A stretch of 64,000 nt of DNA. Source: Climacteris rufus (Eukaryota > Chordata > Aves > Passeriformes > Climacteridae). Both the position numbers and the translations under genes were made by a program. The notes below the pieces were generated by a model. That model had not been told where the DNA came from. It made no database searches and worked only from the letters and a program-made list of their open reading frames with translations. The stretch's first letter is position 1, and every line of letters begins with the position of its first letter. The stretch spans positions 232,454 to 296,453 of the forward strand of contig VZRZ01000595.1 of the NCBI GenBank assembly GCA_013398175.1. Direction: 5' to 3'. Shown here in pieces: positions 42,001 through 54,000 of this stretch.

Positions 42001-45000
42001 GGACTGAAGATTATAATGATTTATTAAGATGCTGTTGTACTTCTGAGATGCTGTTGTATTTTGGGGATTTTTCAGAGCCAAAACTTCAGAAATAAGGGTG
42101 GAGTTTTTTGGAGCACAATTATAATACATCTTTACTCAAAAAAGTTACTTCTCTACTCTGGGCATTCATTTTATTATCCTTTTCTACCTATAGATACAGC
42201 TATAAAGGTACAGGGTGCCAAAGACAAAGCAAGACAAGCCAACGATACTGCAAATGACGTCCTGGCCCAAATTAAAGACCTCAATCGCAATCTCCTGGGC
42301 TTGAGAAAAAACTACAGCAAACTTACAGACGATGTGGCCAAAACAAATGCAGTTATGAAGGATCCTATCAAGAACAGTAAGACCTTTTTTGGGTTGTTTG
42401 GTGGTGGGATTTTTTCAGTTTGTGGTTTTTATTTCATATCTGAAAATGAAACAGAGACACTCCAAAATTTCACTCACATAGCATTACAACAGTATGCTGG
42501 GATAAAAGGACTCTCTATCACTTCTATTTACTGGACTTCTTATATGTGGAAAGGGACCAGAGGTCCCTTCAAATCCTAACATTTCTGTGATTCTGTGGAA
42601 AGAACTTTAAATCTCAAAGACCAGTGCTAGTATTTGAAAGAAAAGCTAATGGCAGCAGGATGAACATGTAGTGGATAGATTTGTCCTGCAGACTACTTTT
42701 CAAAGTATTTAGGAGGTGAATAATCAAAGATTCTGACTGGCAATTCATGCCTGATTCAAGAAAACTACCCCACACTAAACCTGTCTTCAGTCAATCAGCT
42801 AATCAGTCCGAGGAGAAATGTATGACTTCTTTCCTATATGTTACTATTTTTGGTAGAATACTGAAGACTCTTAAAAAAAAAAAGAAAGAAAGAAAGAAGA
42901 TTCTGGGAATGGGGTTTTGTCTGCTTTTAATTTTTTTTTTTTTACCATGAATTCTGTTAATTAAATGTGACAATTAGTTTAGCATTTTCACTTTGGTTAG
43001 AATGTATAAAATTGAATTCTAAATTACAACATGTTTTATGGTAGCTTGCTAGACCATCCATATCATATAGGAGTATACAGCCAGGGCTGACCACAAAACT
43101 AGAATGTCTTTAGGAAATGACTGAAGAACTAATTTCTCAGCTATCCTGGGCTGACTGTTGTCAGCTTGATGAAGCTGGGCACCTACAAACATACAGTTTA
43201 GGAGATTGTCATTCTCATTCTATGGACAGATATCTTCTTCCAATTGTTGCTGTACAAGTGAAAAAAGTTAATCCCAATGGCTTTTTGTCACTGCCTGACT
43301 ACTGCAAGTTCCCCATCCCTCATCAGCTGAGATACATGTGTGAGCCCCAGTACAGTTCCCATTGGGCAGACTGATCCATGCCAGTTTAGACACTATGAAA
43401 AGTAGTTATTGATTGAAATAATGTGGTTAGATTACAGCAGGTTATGAAACCAGCAGATCTGTAAGGTAAAATGGCCTCTTGAAGGGTAGTGAGAAACAAC
43501 TGAGAAGCAGTCTTAAAGCAGCAATTTCTTGGCACTACTGAATCTAGACTAGGTCATCTGTCTCAGCCCAGGTATTCTGAGCTTGTGTGTTAATTAGCAT
43601 TTTAGATAAGATAAGAAGTGATGATTTAAAATTGAATATTTTGATTGTCACCAGTCACCATTATTTTGTTTGCATTGAAGAGGGGTCTTAGCACTTGCAA
43701 ACTGTTTCATGTCAGATAAAGAATAACTGAAAAATGTTCTCCAGAAGTACACTTCTACTATTCTCCAAATGTTAATAGATACTGAGATTACAGAATGAGA
43801 TTAAAGTAATGTAGAGTAAACCATTCCAGATATATAAAGTGACCATGCTGGCACTCATGATTATATGTAAAAGTAGGCATAGCCTCTCTTCTATGTCAGA
43901 ATTCAGGCCCTGAATTCTCATTTTCATAGATATGCAATATATGAAAGGTAAAAAGTTTTTTGTAGACTCATTCTGTCCCTTGCTTTACTTTACATTTCTG
44001 TTTAGAATTTCAAAACATTCTCTTACGTTATCTCCTGTTTTTTTCTCTTCTCTTTGTCTCCATACCTTGCCTGCAGAAATCTGTACGTATGTTTTTCTTA
44101 CTTGCAGCTTTTAGTGTGCGTTTTCCAGCAAACCATGATTCACTGCTTACCACCAAAGCTTCTGCATGGTCCTCTATGTTCCACATTCACTGAAATAGCT
44201 AAATAGTTAGATTTTGAAAACTTTGAGATAAAATTACTTGGTAGCTAGTTTAACTTACGTGAAACCTTACTCTTTTGATATGAGTGTTTGGATAACTGTC
44301 AAAAAACTAGATATGTAGTTTTTCATGCTTTATCTAAGCATTTTTATTGCTATTAATATTACTATTATTTTTCATGTGATATACATCCTTCCAGTAAATG
44401 CATGTTTGTCCCTTTCAATGTCATCCACAAAAAACCACACACTCATGCTAGCCAAGTGTTGCAATCCTTAGATTTGCTGATGAATTGTCAAAGAAAGAGC
44501 ATTATTCTCTAGCTGTATGTTGAGAAGAAAAAAAGGAATTTTAAGCTTAAAGAAAAAAGCAAAAATATCTTTGTAAAATGATTATGTTCACCTGAAAAAA
44601 ATGAAAACATTTGCAGTTTACTGCCACTATTTCAAAATTTGCTTCCAGTACACATACAGAATTATAAATTTGTGACCAGAATAAAACCTTTTTATATTTA
44701 TGCCCATTATAGTTAATTCAAAAATCAATTTCAAGTTAATTCTAATCCTGTTTCAGAAATCGCTAATGGAAACTAGCATTAATCTAGCATCTTTCTTCAA
44801 AATGGAAGGGTTTTTTAAAAAAAGGAAAGCAAATATTTCATTCATAAATGTATTTTGCTACAGAAAGGTCTTCCATAACTACCATCCTGACCCAAAGCAT
44901 AGTTACATCTTCAACATCCTGCTTTAACACCTGTGTTTGCTACTATTCTACTTTATTGTAAATATTCTGAAATTACCTTATTCTGTTCAGGTAGCTTCCT

Positions 45001-48000
45001 GGCCTGTGTGTACCTCATAGTAGCATATACAATCACCTGAGCATTGTGTATGCAGGATTTTTTTGGATTTTATTATTGGAATGTATAATTAGTCTCTGAC
45101 ACTATTTTCAAAAGCTCTGCCTTGTTCTTTCTTATGAAGTTGCGGATGCAGATTCCAGTATTAAAAACCTAGAAAAGGAAGCAGATCGCCTGTTAGATAA
45201 GATCAAGCCAATCAAAGAACTTCAGGATAACTTAGGGAAAAACATTTCTCAGATAAAAGAGCTGATAAACCAAGCTCGGAAGCAAGCCAATTCGGTAAGT
45301 CCTATTTCTCAAAAAATGACCTTTTGAGTATTGATGGGATTTTACTCTACATTTTATTTCTTTTCTACAGCATGAATACTTCCTAATTCTAAGTATGTGT
45401 AAAGAGATCAAATAATGGAGTAGAATTTCTCAGAAAAAAAAAGAGCATATTCTGATGATTTTCACTCTGTGTCTTGTTTCTTCATTTAAAACATGCACTT
45501 GTTAAAGTAATAACATCTGTAGAAATGTATCTGAAAAGGTTACTTTTTATGAAGTATTGTAGATGATAGTATAGCAGAAGAGTTACAATATCATTGATTT
45601 TTTTTTGTGAAAACTAAAGCATATTTTTCTGCTTCAGCACTGATATTAAACCCCTGATTTCATTTCACAGAACTTATATTACTCAAGAACGACACCATCT
45701 CAGACTCACTGAAATTGCTGAGTTTATCTGCTTTGCCCATATTTCTGATTTTTCTCTGTCCTGTAGCAGCACTGAGGACTTAAACTTGAGTTAAGAATGT
45801 ATTTCTAGTCCATTTAGTGAGTTTGGGATCCATATTCCTAATTCAATAATACTATCAACTTGAGGATCAGCTGGTTAATACTGAGGTTATTCAGCTTGTG
45901 AACTAAATAGCAAAGGAAAAGGTCTTGGAGATGGTACTTAAGAAATCTTCCTCAAAAATGGTTGAAAAATAGTTGAAAAAAAATCTACAAAATAATAGGA
46001 TACTGCGAAAGAAGTGTATTCTACATATGTGATGAAATCTGCACAGAATAGAAAGACAGGCTACAGTAATTATATGTTTTGTTACAGTCATCTTCTGAAG
46101 GCTTTGAAGTATTTAACTGCTCAGCATTTCTGAGATAGGGAAATTATGAGTTTGGTCCTGTAATGGCTCTCCTCTTTAGCAAAGTTTGCCACAAGCATAA
46201 GGTGGTATACCATTATGTACATTTCCTCTAATGCATAAACATCTCTAGCTGGGATTGAAATACCATTGTACTGTCATTATGTCTGTGCTGGCATTATGAA
46301 AGCAAACAGTAAACTGTTTTTATCTGTGCTCAGAGCCTGAGGAAACCAGCATATGTATCCAAATGCATATGTCAGTCAGCTGTGGAAATAAAACTTAGTT
46401 ATGAATGCCAAATCCATTAGGACTATGTAAAAGCACTGATAGACAACTGTTGGTTCAAAAATAGTTGTGAAAAGGTGTCTTAAATTGGCATAATCAAAGA
46501 TATTACAAGGGAAAAACAGCTCATTCTGACTACCCAATAGTAATATGCTTTGATTCCTTCAAGAGTGCTGCTTCTTTTCCTAGCTGCATATTCTACTTAT
46601 AGACTATCTGTACTGCTAGAATTCCACTGTTACTTGCATTAGACCAGTATAAATCTAGCTATTTTTAATCTATACTGTTCATCCTTTCAAATCTGAATGC
46701 CAGAAAGGGCTTTTATTTCCTTTTAATAAACCATTCCAGAAAGAAAATTCCTTTTCTACCTTCTTTGCATATCCAAGCAACTCCCTGGTACATGCAACCA
46801 AAAAAAATCTGAAAGAAAAAGATAAAGTATAATATTCTTATAATTATTTTGACGCGTCTATGGTTAATTCTGGAATAATAAGCAGTGAACTGAATATTTT
46901 CTGCCGTGCTTTTTTTTGAAGATCAAAGTGTCCGTGTCCTCTGGAGGTAATTGTATTCGCACGTACAGACCAGAAATAAAGAAGGGAACATACAACACCA
47001 TCATTGTCAATGTGAAGACTGTAGTTGCTGACAATCTGCTTTTTTACCTTGGAAGCGCCAAGTTTGTGAGTCTGTCTCCTGCTTTTCATGTCAGAGTTGC
47101 TCGATCAAATCAGACTACTGACAAATACAGAGGATGAGAAAGGCTTTTTTTTCCTCCCAGGGGCTTCAGAGCAGTAGTAGGGGGTTTAAGATAATCTAGA
47201 CATTTACTGTCTTTGGTATTAATATAGAGATTTCTAAAATATGACCAGAAAATTTTTACATATATCTTTATTTTAACTAGGTATGAAATAGCAGGCTTGT
47301 AAATGAACTACATTAAAGCTTTAAAATTCACATTGGAGCCAGAGTAATTTTGGAGTTGGTTGTAGGATTTCCCTTGAGAATGAAGTAGCTAATCATATCA
47401 CATCTGTCAAAGTTCCTATTTATTGTAATTTTAAGTCAAGACTACAATTTCAAGCATAATAATGGTGAATGATTCAGTTTCCCATGAGGCCTACAGCAAA
47501 TACACTTCTAGAATAACCAATAATAATTCAGTAAATGGGAAAAGTATTCTATTTCCAACATTTTGAACTATGTATTTTATTTGTCTAATGCAAAGTGGAA
47601 AGGCTAGATGCCATCATGTATCCTGACATCTTTCTGCCATCCAATAGGTGTTTCACAGTGTTCCTCTGGGTTAAATCCTTCTTTTGATGGCTACAATACT
47701 AACATTTCTCTGAGTCTGGCAGTCATTTAGTGCATATCACTGAGAGAAATCATTTGCCATCTTTGGCTTAAGATTTCCTGTCTGAACCAATGAAAACAGG
47801 AAAAAGAGAATCTCCTTTTAGAGCAATGTAAGAATTAATGTTAATACTCTAGTGTCTATGTGTGGGTTTCTGCTGCCTCGTTAGACTTTGTGACATGTAA
47901 AGTGTTCTGGAAAACTTCCTTAATTAAAGTATGAGATCGCTTCTATTTTCATATTTTACATGCAGACTGACTTCCTGGCCATAGAGATGCGCAAAGGCAA

Positions 48001-51000
48001 GGTGAGCTTCCTGTGGGATGTGGGATCTGGAGTTGGACGGGTGGAGTATCCAGATCTGACCATTGATGATGGGTTTTGGTACCGGATTGAAGCCTCTAGG
48101 CAAGTATATATTTCACTTCCAAGATTTTAGAAATAATAGCTATTATGAGAAATTCTAATCTGGTTTAATGAAAGTTTTTGAACCCTGCATCCATTAGTAC
48201 CAGAAGTGTATACACTACAATTACTATAGAAATGTGAATTGTTTTGTGTCAAGGATTTATTTTGATCACATATATCACATATTTCCCCTCTAGCATCAAC
48301 AATCTATGACTGCTTATATTTATTCCCTTCTGTTTAGCTATCGCTCTCTTGATTGTCTTCTTCAACTAGCTTCCTTTTAAAATCAGTTACAGGTTTTGGC
48401 ACTCAAACGAATAACTATTATTCTTTTCTCCTTGAATTTTAAAGAGGAGCAGCTTTTCTGAATTTCTGGTCTTGGCACAGTGCCCAAGTGAGTAGTCTAT
48501 CACAAAAGAGTATTTTGATTCTTGCTCAGAACACCTTTTCCATAGGCAAAAAGTCTCATCAAACTGGAAATATTTTTAAAAGATACAGTTTATGAAAATT
48601 GAAGGGGGAGGTATTCTGGAAAATTAAAATATATTTTGTAATCCAAGATCAGCTGTTTAATGCTTTTGAACTTCAGAAATATAGATACATAAATATTCAA
48701 ATCCCAAATTTGTTAGTTGAAGCTTATCGTTTTTATTCAAATAGCAAACATGACATATGGTATAGTAATCACAGCATAAGAATTGCATAACTTTATAGGC
48801 TTCATCTTGAATAGATCTTAGTAATTTAGATAGCATCAGCTGTATTGTAATTTGATAGAAAGCTGAGTAATTTCTCCTGCATCATTGCAGTTAATTTCAC
48901 ATAGCATTAAACATAGAATTGATAATATAGTCAGAAAATGAGAGAAGGAAGGAGAAAGAAAACAAAGCACTCTAATTCTGGTTACATGCATAGCTCCCAG
49001 AGGAGGAAATGGCATCCAGTTTAAATAATTTAGTGAAATCACAGAAATCAGCCATTCACAGCAGAGAATTAAATAAAATTATGGAATGGTCTCCAGAAGC
49101 TGGCTTAATGAAACCTTATTTCTAGGCAAATACAAACTGGGATACAATACAAATTGTTGAAATCTTCACCAGTTCATATTATGCATACCAAAGCAGCTTC
49201 ATGACACAGTAATGCCAGGCTTTCATTTACAAGAAAGCTGCTTCAGCAGAATATGGAGCCAGGACATGGTATAAAATTCACACATCCTACAAAAGCCCAT
49301 TACCTATTAGCTGGTTGTTCTGGATATATAGGATGTGCATGTCATTAGTTTTGAATAAAGTGCTGGATCAGCAATTTAGAATGATTACAGCTGCACAAAT
49401 CAGAAGTACAGAGTAGTGTTTAGGAGAATTACATTGCAGAGGCATTAGTTGGATTTGTGGGATTAAGATGAAGAGCTTGGGACTGATTTTGCATTCTTAA
49501 GGCAGACTTCACAAATCACATACCATACAGAACAGTCTTCAACTTTGAACATTTTAGTCCATTTGATAGCTCTCCTCTAACTCCCTTCATAAGCTGTTGG
49601 AGAGTTTTACTCATTTTGTTCCCTCACACATTATCTCTGAATTTCTGCTCAGTTCCAGCCACAGACTTTTCCAACCTGATGAAACTGCCTGAGCAGCTGG
49701 AGCAGGGCATCTGCTTAGCCTGTGGACATAAGATGAAATTCCGGCCATGCTGAATTTTGCCATTGTTTTCAGTGGTGACAAGGATTGACAATAATGACAT
49801 GGTGTTAAACTCACCCATAGGTGGGTTCTTAATCTTAGCCGTTCTTAATCAAGGATCCCAAAGGGCCTTAAAAAGATGAGACGTGGTGGCATAGAGGTTG
49901 GGAAATTCTCGAGTTCACTCAGCATTCTGATTGAAATATAAATATGAAAAATCTGACTGTTGAGTAATGATCAGAGATGGTTGGTTGATGCATGCACCAA
50001 AATTTCCAGTTAGTTAGACTAAATTGATACTTACTGCATTTCTTTTCCAGGGTCACTTTTAATTTTCATCACCTTTTTATTTAAAGCATAGTGATCTTTT
50101 GCATTTTGTTGTATATTCAGAGGTTATAATGGAAATATTTTTAATTCTTTTTAATAGAATTGAAGTAAAATTTGTTTATTCCTATAGGACCTTCTAAAGG
50201 AATTCCCTTTACTTTGATGGTACAGGAGTTTAGCAAATGTCAGTTATGAGTTACTTACCTGCTTACAGAAGCAAATCTGATTGGCATCTAGAACTGCAAT
50301 CAATCCAAGTATCAATTAACAAAGGAAAATCTGGCATAAAAGTATGTGACAAAATTATTTAAAGCAGATTTACAACATGCAAATAAGGTCAATTTTGTGA
50401 GACACTCAAATGGATGAGAGAATATTTTTGAGACTCACTAGATCAGTAACAGTGTTACTTGACTTCAGCAGATCTCAGTTAGGAGCAGGACCTGATTAGT
50501 TGTGATTTTAATCAAGTGTGATTGAAGTATTACCATTGTTTTGATTGTTAATGACAGACTTTAAGCAGTGCCCTTCCTCTGAGGACAAAGGATGCCTGAA
50601 TCAGAAATTCACTGTAGACACATCCAGTGTAGCTCAGCAAGAATTCATGCTTAAACTGCTGTAACAAATATAAGCCATGCTTTCCAATTAAGATTGTCTG
50701 TGCTTTCAAGGGGTCAAGGAACAGAGGTTACTACATGGCATTTTATAATTTAATGCTGATGACTTGCAAAAGTCATCTCATTTATATCATTCATCTCCTA
50801 AGGAGCAAACACTGCATGCACGGCATTACATACATTTTTCATAAAATTATAGAATACACTGAGTTGAAGGGACCCATCAGGATAATCAAACCCAAACCCT
50901 GGCCCTATACAGGATACCCCCAGGAGTCACACCATGTGCCTGAGAGCATTGTCCAAACATTTTTTGAACTCTGTCAGGCTTGGTGCTGTGACCACTTCCT

Positions 51001-54000
51001 TGAGATACTTGTTCCAGTACTCAACCACTCTCTGGATTGAAAACTTGTTTCTGATATCCAACCTAAACCTCCCCCAACTCAGCCTCATGCTGTTTCTCAA
51101 GTCCTGTCACTGATCACAAGAGTAAAGAGATCAGTACCTGCTCTTCCACTTCCCCTTGTGTGATGCCTGCAATGAGTTCTCCCCTCAGTCTCGTCTTCTC
51201 CAGCCTGACCAAAACAAGTGACGTCAGCTGCTCCTCATAAGGCACACCCTTCATCATTCCTGCTTTGAATGTGGCCCTGCTTTGGATGCTTTCTAATACC
51301 TTAATGTCTTTTTTAAACTTTGGTGCAACAAATTGCACACAGGACTTGACGTGAGGCCACCCCAATGAAGAGCAGTGCAGGACAATCCCCTCCCTTGCCC
51401 GATGCATCCCAGGATGGGGTTGGCCCTCCTGGCTGCCAGGACACTGCTGACTCACATTCAACTTGCCATTGATCAGGACCTGCAGATGCCTTTCTGCAGC
51501 GCTGCTCTTCAGACTCTCATTCCCCAGTCTATACACACAACCAGGGTTGAACCATCCCAAGTGCAGAATGCGGCACTTGCCCTTGTTAAATTGCATACAG
51601 TTGATGATTGCCCATCTCTCTGGTTTGACAAGGTCTTTCTGCATGGCCTCTCTGTCCTCAAAGGAGTTGACAGCTCCTTCCAATTTAGTCCACTATCAGT
51701 GCCTTTTTGCATATCAGCCACATGGTGCTGGTACATCCTCTGTAACCGTCCAGTTTTACAGAACTGACTATCTCTAGAACAATATCTTCTAAACTGATGA
51801 CTTGTCATGCACAGGATAGCAATGTCTTTTTGCTGTCAAGTTAGCCAAGATCTTTCTTCAAACTCCATTGTCCTCCCTAAATAAGAGAGAATTATTTATA
51901 GAAGAGACTCCACTGTTAGCATTTCAGTCCGTTTGAAGATGAAAGACATCCATACTATTTGTGAATTATTAGACTCCCTAAAAGGTGTCAGTCTGCTCAG
52001 CAACTTTTGCATTATTGCACTTGAGTGTTTTTAAGCCCGAATCCTTCTTTCAGCACAATAGAGGTTGGAAGTGCCAATAACTTTCTTTCATAAAGCATCA
52101 GATTTCAGTAGTTTAAAAAAGAGTTTTTAGCAACTTTTAGTCTTTCAAGAATTATTACATTGAGAACTTTTATCCCTCAAAGGACTTCACATCAGTAATC
52201 CTTCTACTATAAACCAGTTGTACCTTAGACACACAAAAGTCCATGGGGATAGGATTCACCTACTGAGGGAGCCATTTTCAATCATTTACCTGCAGTCCTG
52301 TTCAGCTGGGGAGGTGCCAGGTGGCTGAAAGTTGCTAAATGTGATACCAATCTATAAGAAGGGTCAGAAGCAGGATTCAGGGAACTACAGGCCTGTAAGT
52401 CTGTCCTCGGTGCCAGGGAAAGCCGTGGAGTAGATCATCTTGAGAGCAAGTACAGGACAACCAGGGGATCAGACCCAGACAGCATGGATTTGCAAAAGAC
52501 AGGTCCTGCCTGACCAGCTTGATCTCCTTCTATGACAAGGTGACCCACTTAGTGGATGGAGGAAAGGCTGTTGTCTACTTAGATTTTAGTAAAGCCTTTG
52601 ACACCATTTCCCACAGCATTCTTGTGGAGAAACTGGCTGCTCATGGCTTGGGTGGTTGCACGGTTTGCTGGGTAAAAAAATGTGTGTATGGCTGAGCCCA
52701 GAGAGTGGTGGTGAATGCTGCTACATCCAGCTGGTGGCCAGTCACTAGTGGTGTTCCCCAGGGGTCAGTGCTGGAATGAACATGGTCATGATGCTAGGTT
52801 GATGGCTGGACTTGATGATTTTAGAGGTCTTTTCCAACCTTAACAATTCTGTGATACTGAAAAAAAATAAAGTAAAAATTTGAAATTTCTGCTAGAAAAG
52901 CTATATGTGGAAATTTTTTGTGAATTTTATGACCTCTGATTATTTTCCTTCTTTTCCCTAGAAACTTTTTTCACAAATATAGATATAATTTTTTTTTAAA
53001 TGTGTCCATTTTGTCTAGCTTGAAAACAGGCACTGATACATTTTTAGGGTCTAATCAGGTAGCCAGCAAAATATCACATGTAATCTAAAAAAATCAGTAG
53101 TTATTCTTGATAATTATACACTCCTTGTAAGCTGTTAAAGAGAGGATTTTTTTTAAATTATTCATTTGTACATTAAGTATGAAACATGAGAGCAGAGTTC
53201 CAATGGTGTCCATGCTGCATGTTTCAGTGCTAGTTAGGGTTGCAAGATCAGACATACATGTTGGGAATTTCCAAGTCAATGTGACAATGGTCATGGGAAG
53301 TCCAGCATCCTACTAAAGGATGAGATAAAGTAACAATTTCCAAAATTATCTGTAAATCCACAATATGTGTTCTCCCTCTGCCTCATCTCCCTACCACTTC
53401 TCTGCCACATTATTGAACATAGATAATTCATCTGCACATGACAGGATTTAGGTCATACTCCATGCTTATTTCTACAATCATATTATAGCCCCATAAATTG
53501 TGTGTGTTGATTATGGTCTGTGTGGGATGAAACTTGCATTTATGGTGTGATTTTAAAAAAAACAGTTTACTTCCATTAAGTAAGTAGTAACCTTTGTATG
53601 GAAAGCTACTATCCATACTGCTGTAAACTAAAGTAATATTAAGCAAATTATTTCAAAGTATTCAAAATTATTCAAGCTTCTGTTGAAATAACTTTCTGTA
53701 TACCTGAAAGACTAGGAGTAAGCATATCTGTCCACACTGTGTTCCTTTTGTTTTAAAAATATGTCAGCGACCTCCTTCTGTTCCAGTTACTACATTAATA
53801 TAAACTAAGGAGTAGAAACCAAACTGATGCAGACACTGTTAATAAATGGTAAAGTCCATGGTTGTTGTGTACCATCAATGTTTGTTGTGATTCACAGAGG
53901 ACAAGAAGATATGTTCTTAAACATAACGGGGTTTGTGCCCATTTGAAAACCAGCCAGAGAACTCCACTGACAAAATGTAAATTCTGTGCCTCACAGTGAA

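Larger units (their letters stand above)
39278..42193 (+). other. LAMA2: LAMA2 intron 10 (2.9 kb)
   Basis: The intron contains a TAGA microsatellite with an alternating TG/TA stretch (39907-39962) and next to it a GC-richer block (about 39963-40860) that may be a minus-strand retroelement, listed separately. The remainder is AT-rich and unremarkable. Confidence 0.8.
42377..44076 (+). other. LAMA2: LAMA2 intron 11 (1.7 kb if the 6-nt microexon is used)
   Basis: The intron holds a CR1 tail fragment (about 42548-42597) and an (AAAG) microsatellite (42873-42899). Its end is an unusually long pyrimidine tract (about 44029-44076) leading to ctgcag, out of proportion to the AT-rich surroundings and directly before the candidate microexon. 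Confidence 0.7.

Noticed and set aside
42061..42579. 172-codon plus-strand open frame as an independent protein
   Set aside because: Only 42194-42376 is coding (LAMA2 exon w11); both ends are read-through into introns across valid splice sites.
43117..43374. 85-codon frame in intron 11
   Set aside because: Although open, it shows no domain and no splice phase compatible with laminin; probably chance.
44660..44671. Alternative 12-nt microexon between w11 and w13 (ag ... gtgacc)
   Set aside because: The acceptor lacks a pyrimidine tract and the residues would not match alpha-2; the 6-nt site at 44077 fits far better.
48100..48109. GT donor at 48104 for exon w15
   Set aside because: It would add AGG CAA and put w16 in a frame with an early stop; the GC donor at 48100 gives the conserved reading.
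51114..51683. 189-codon minus-strand open frame
   Set aside because: Its translation is the decayed C-terminus of a CR1 LINE ORF2, not a host gene.
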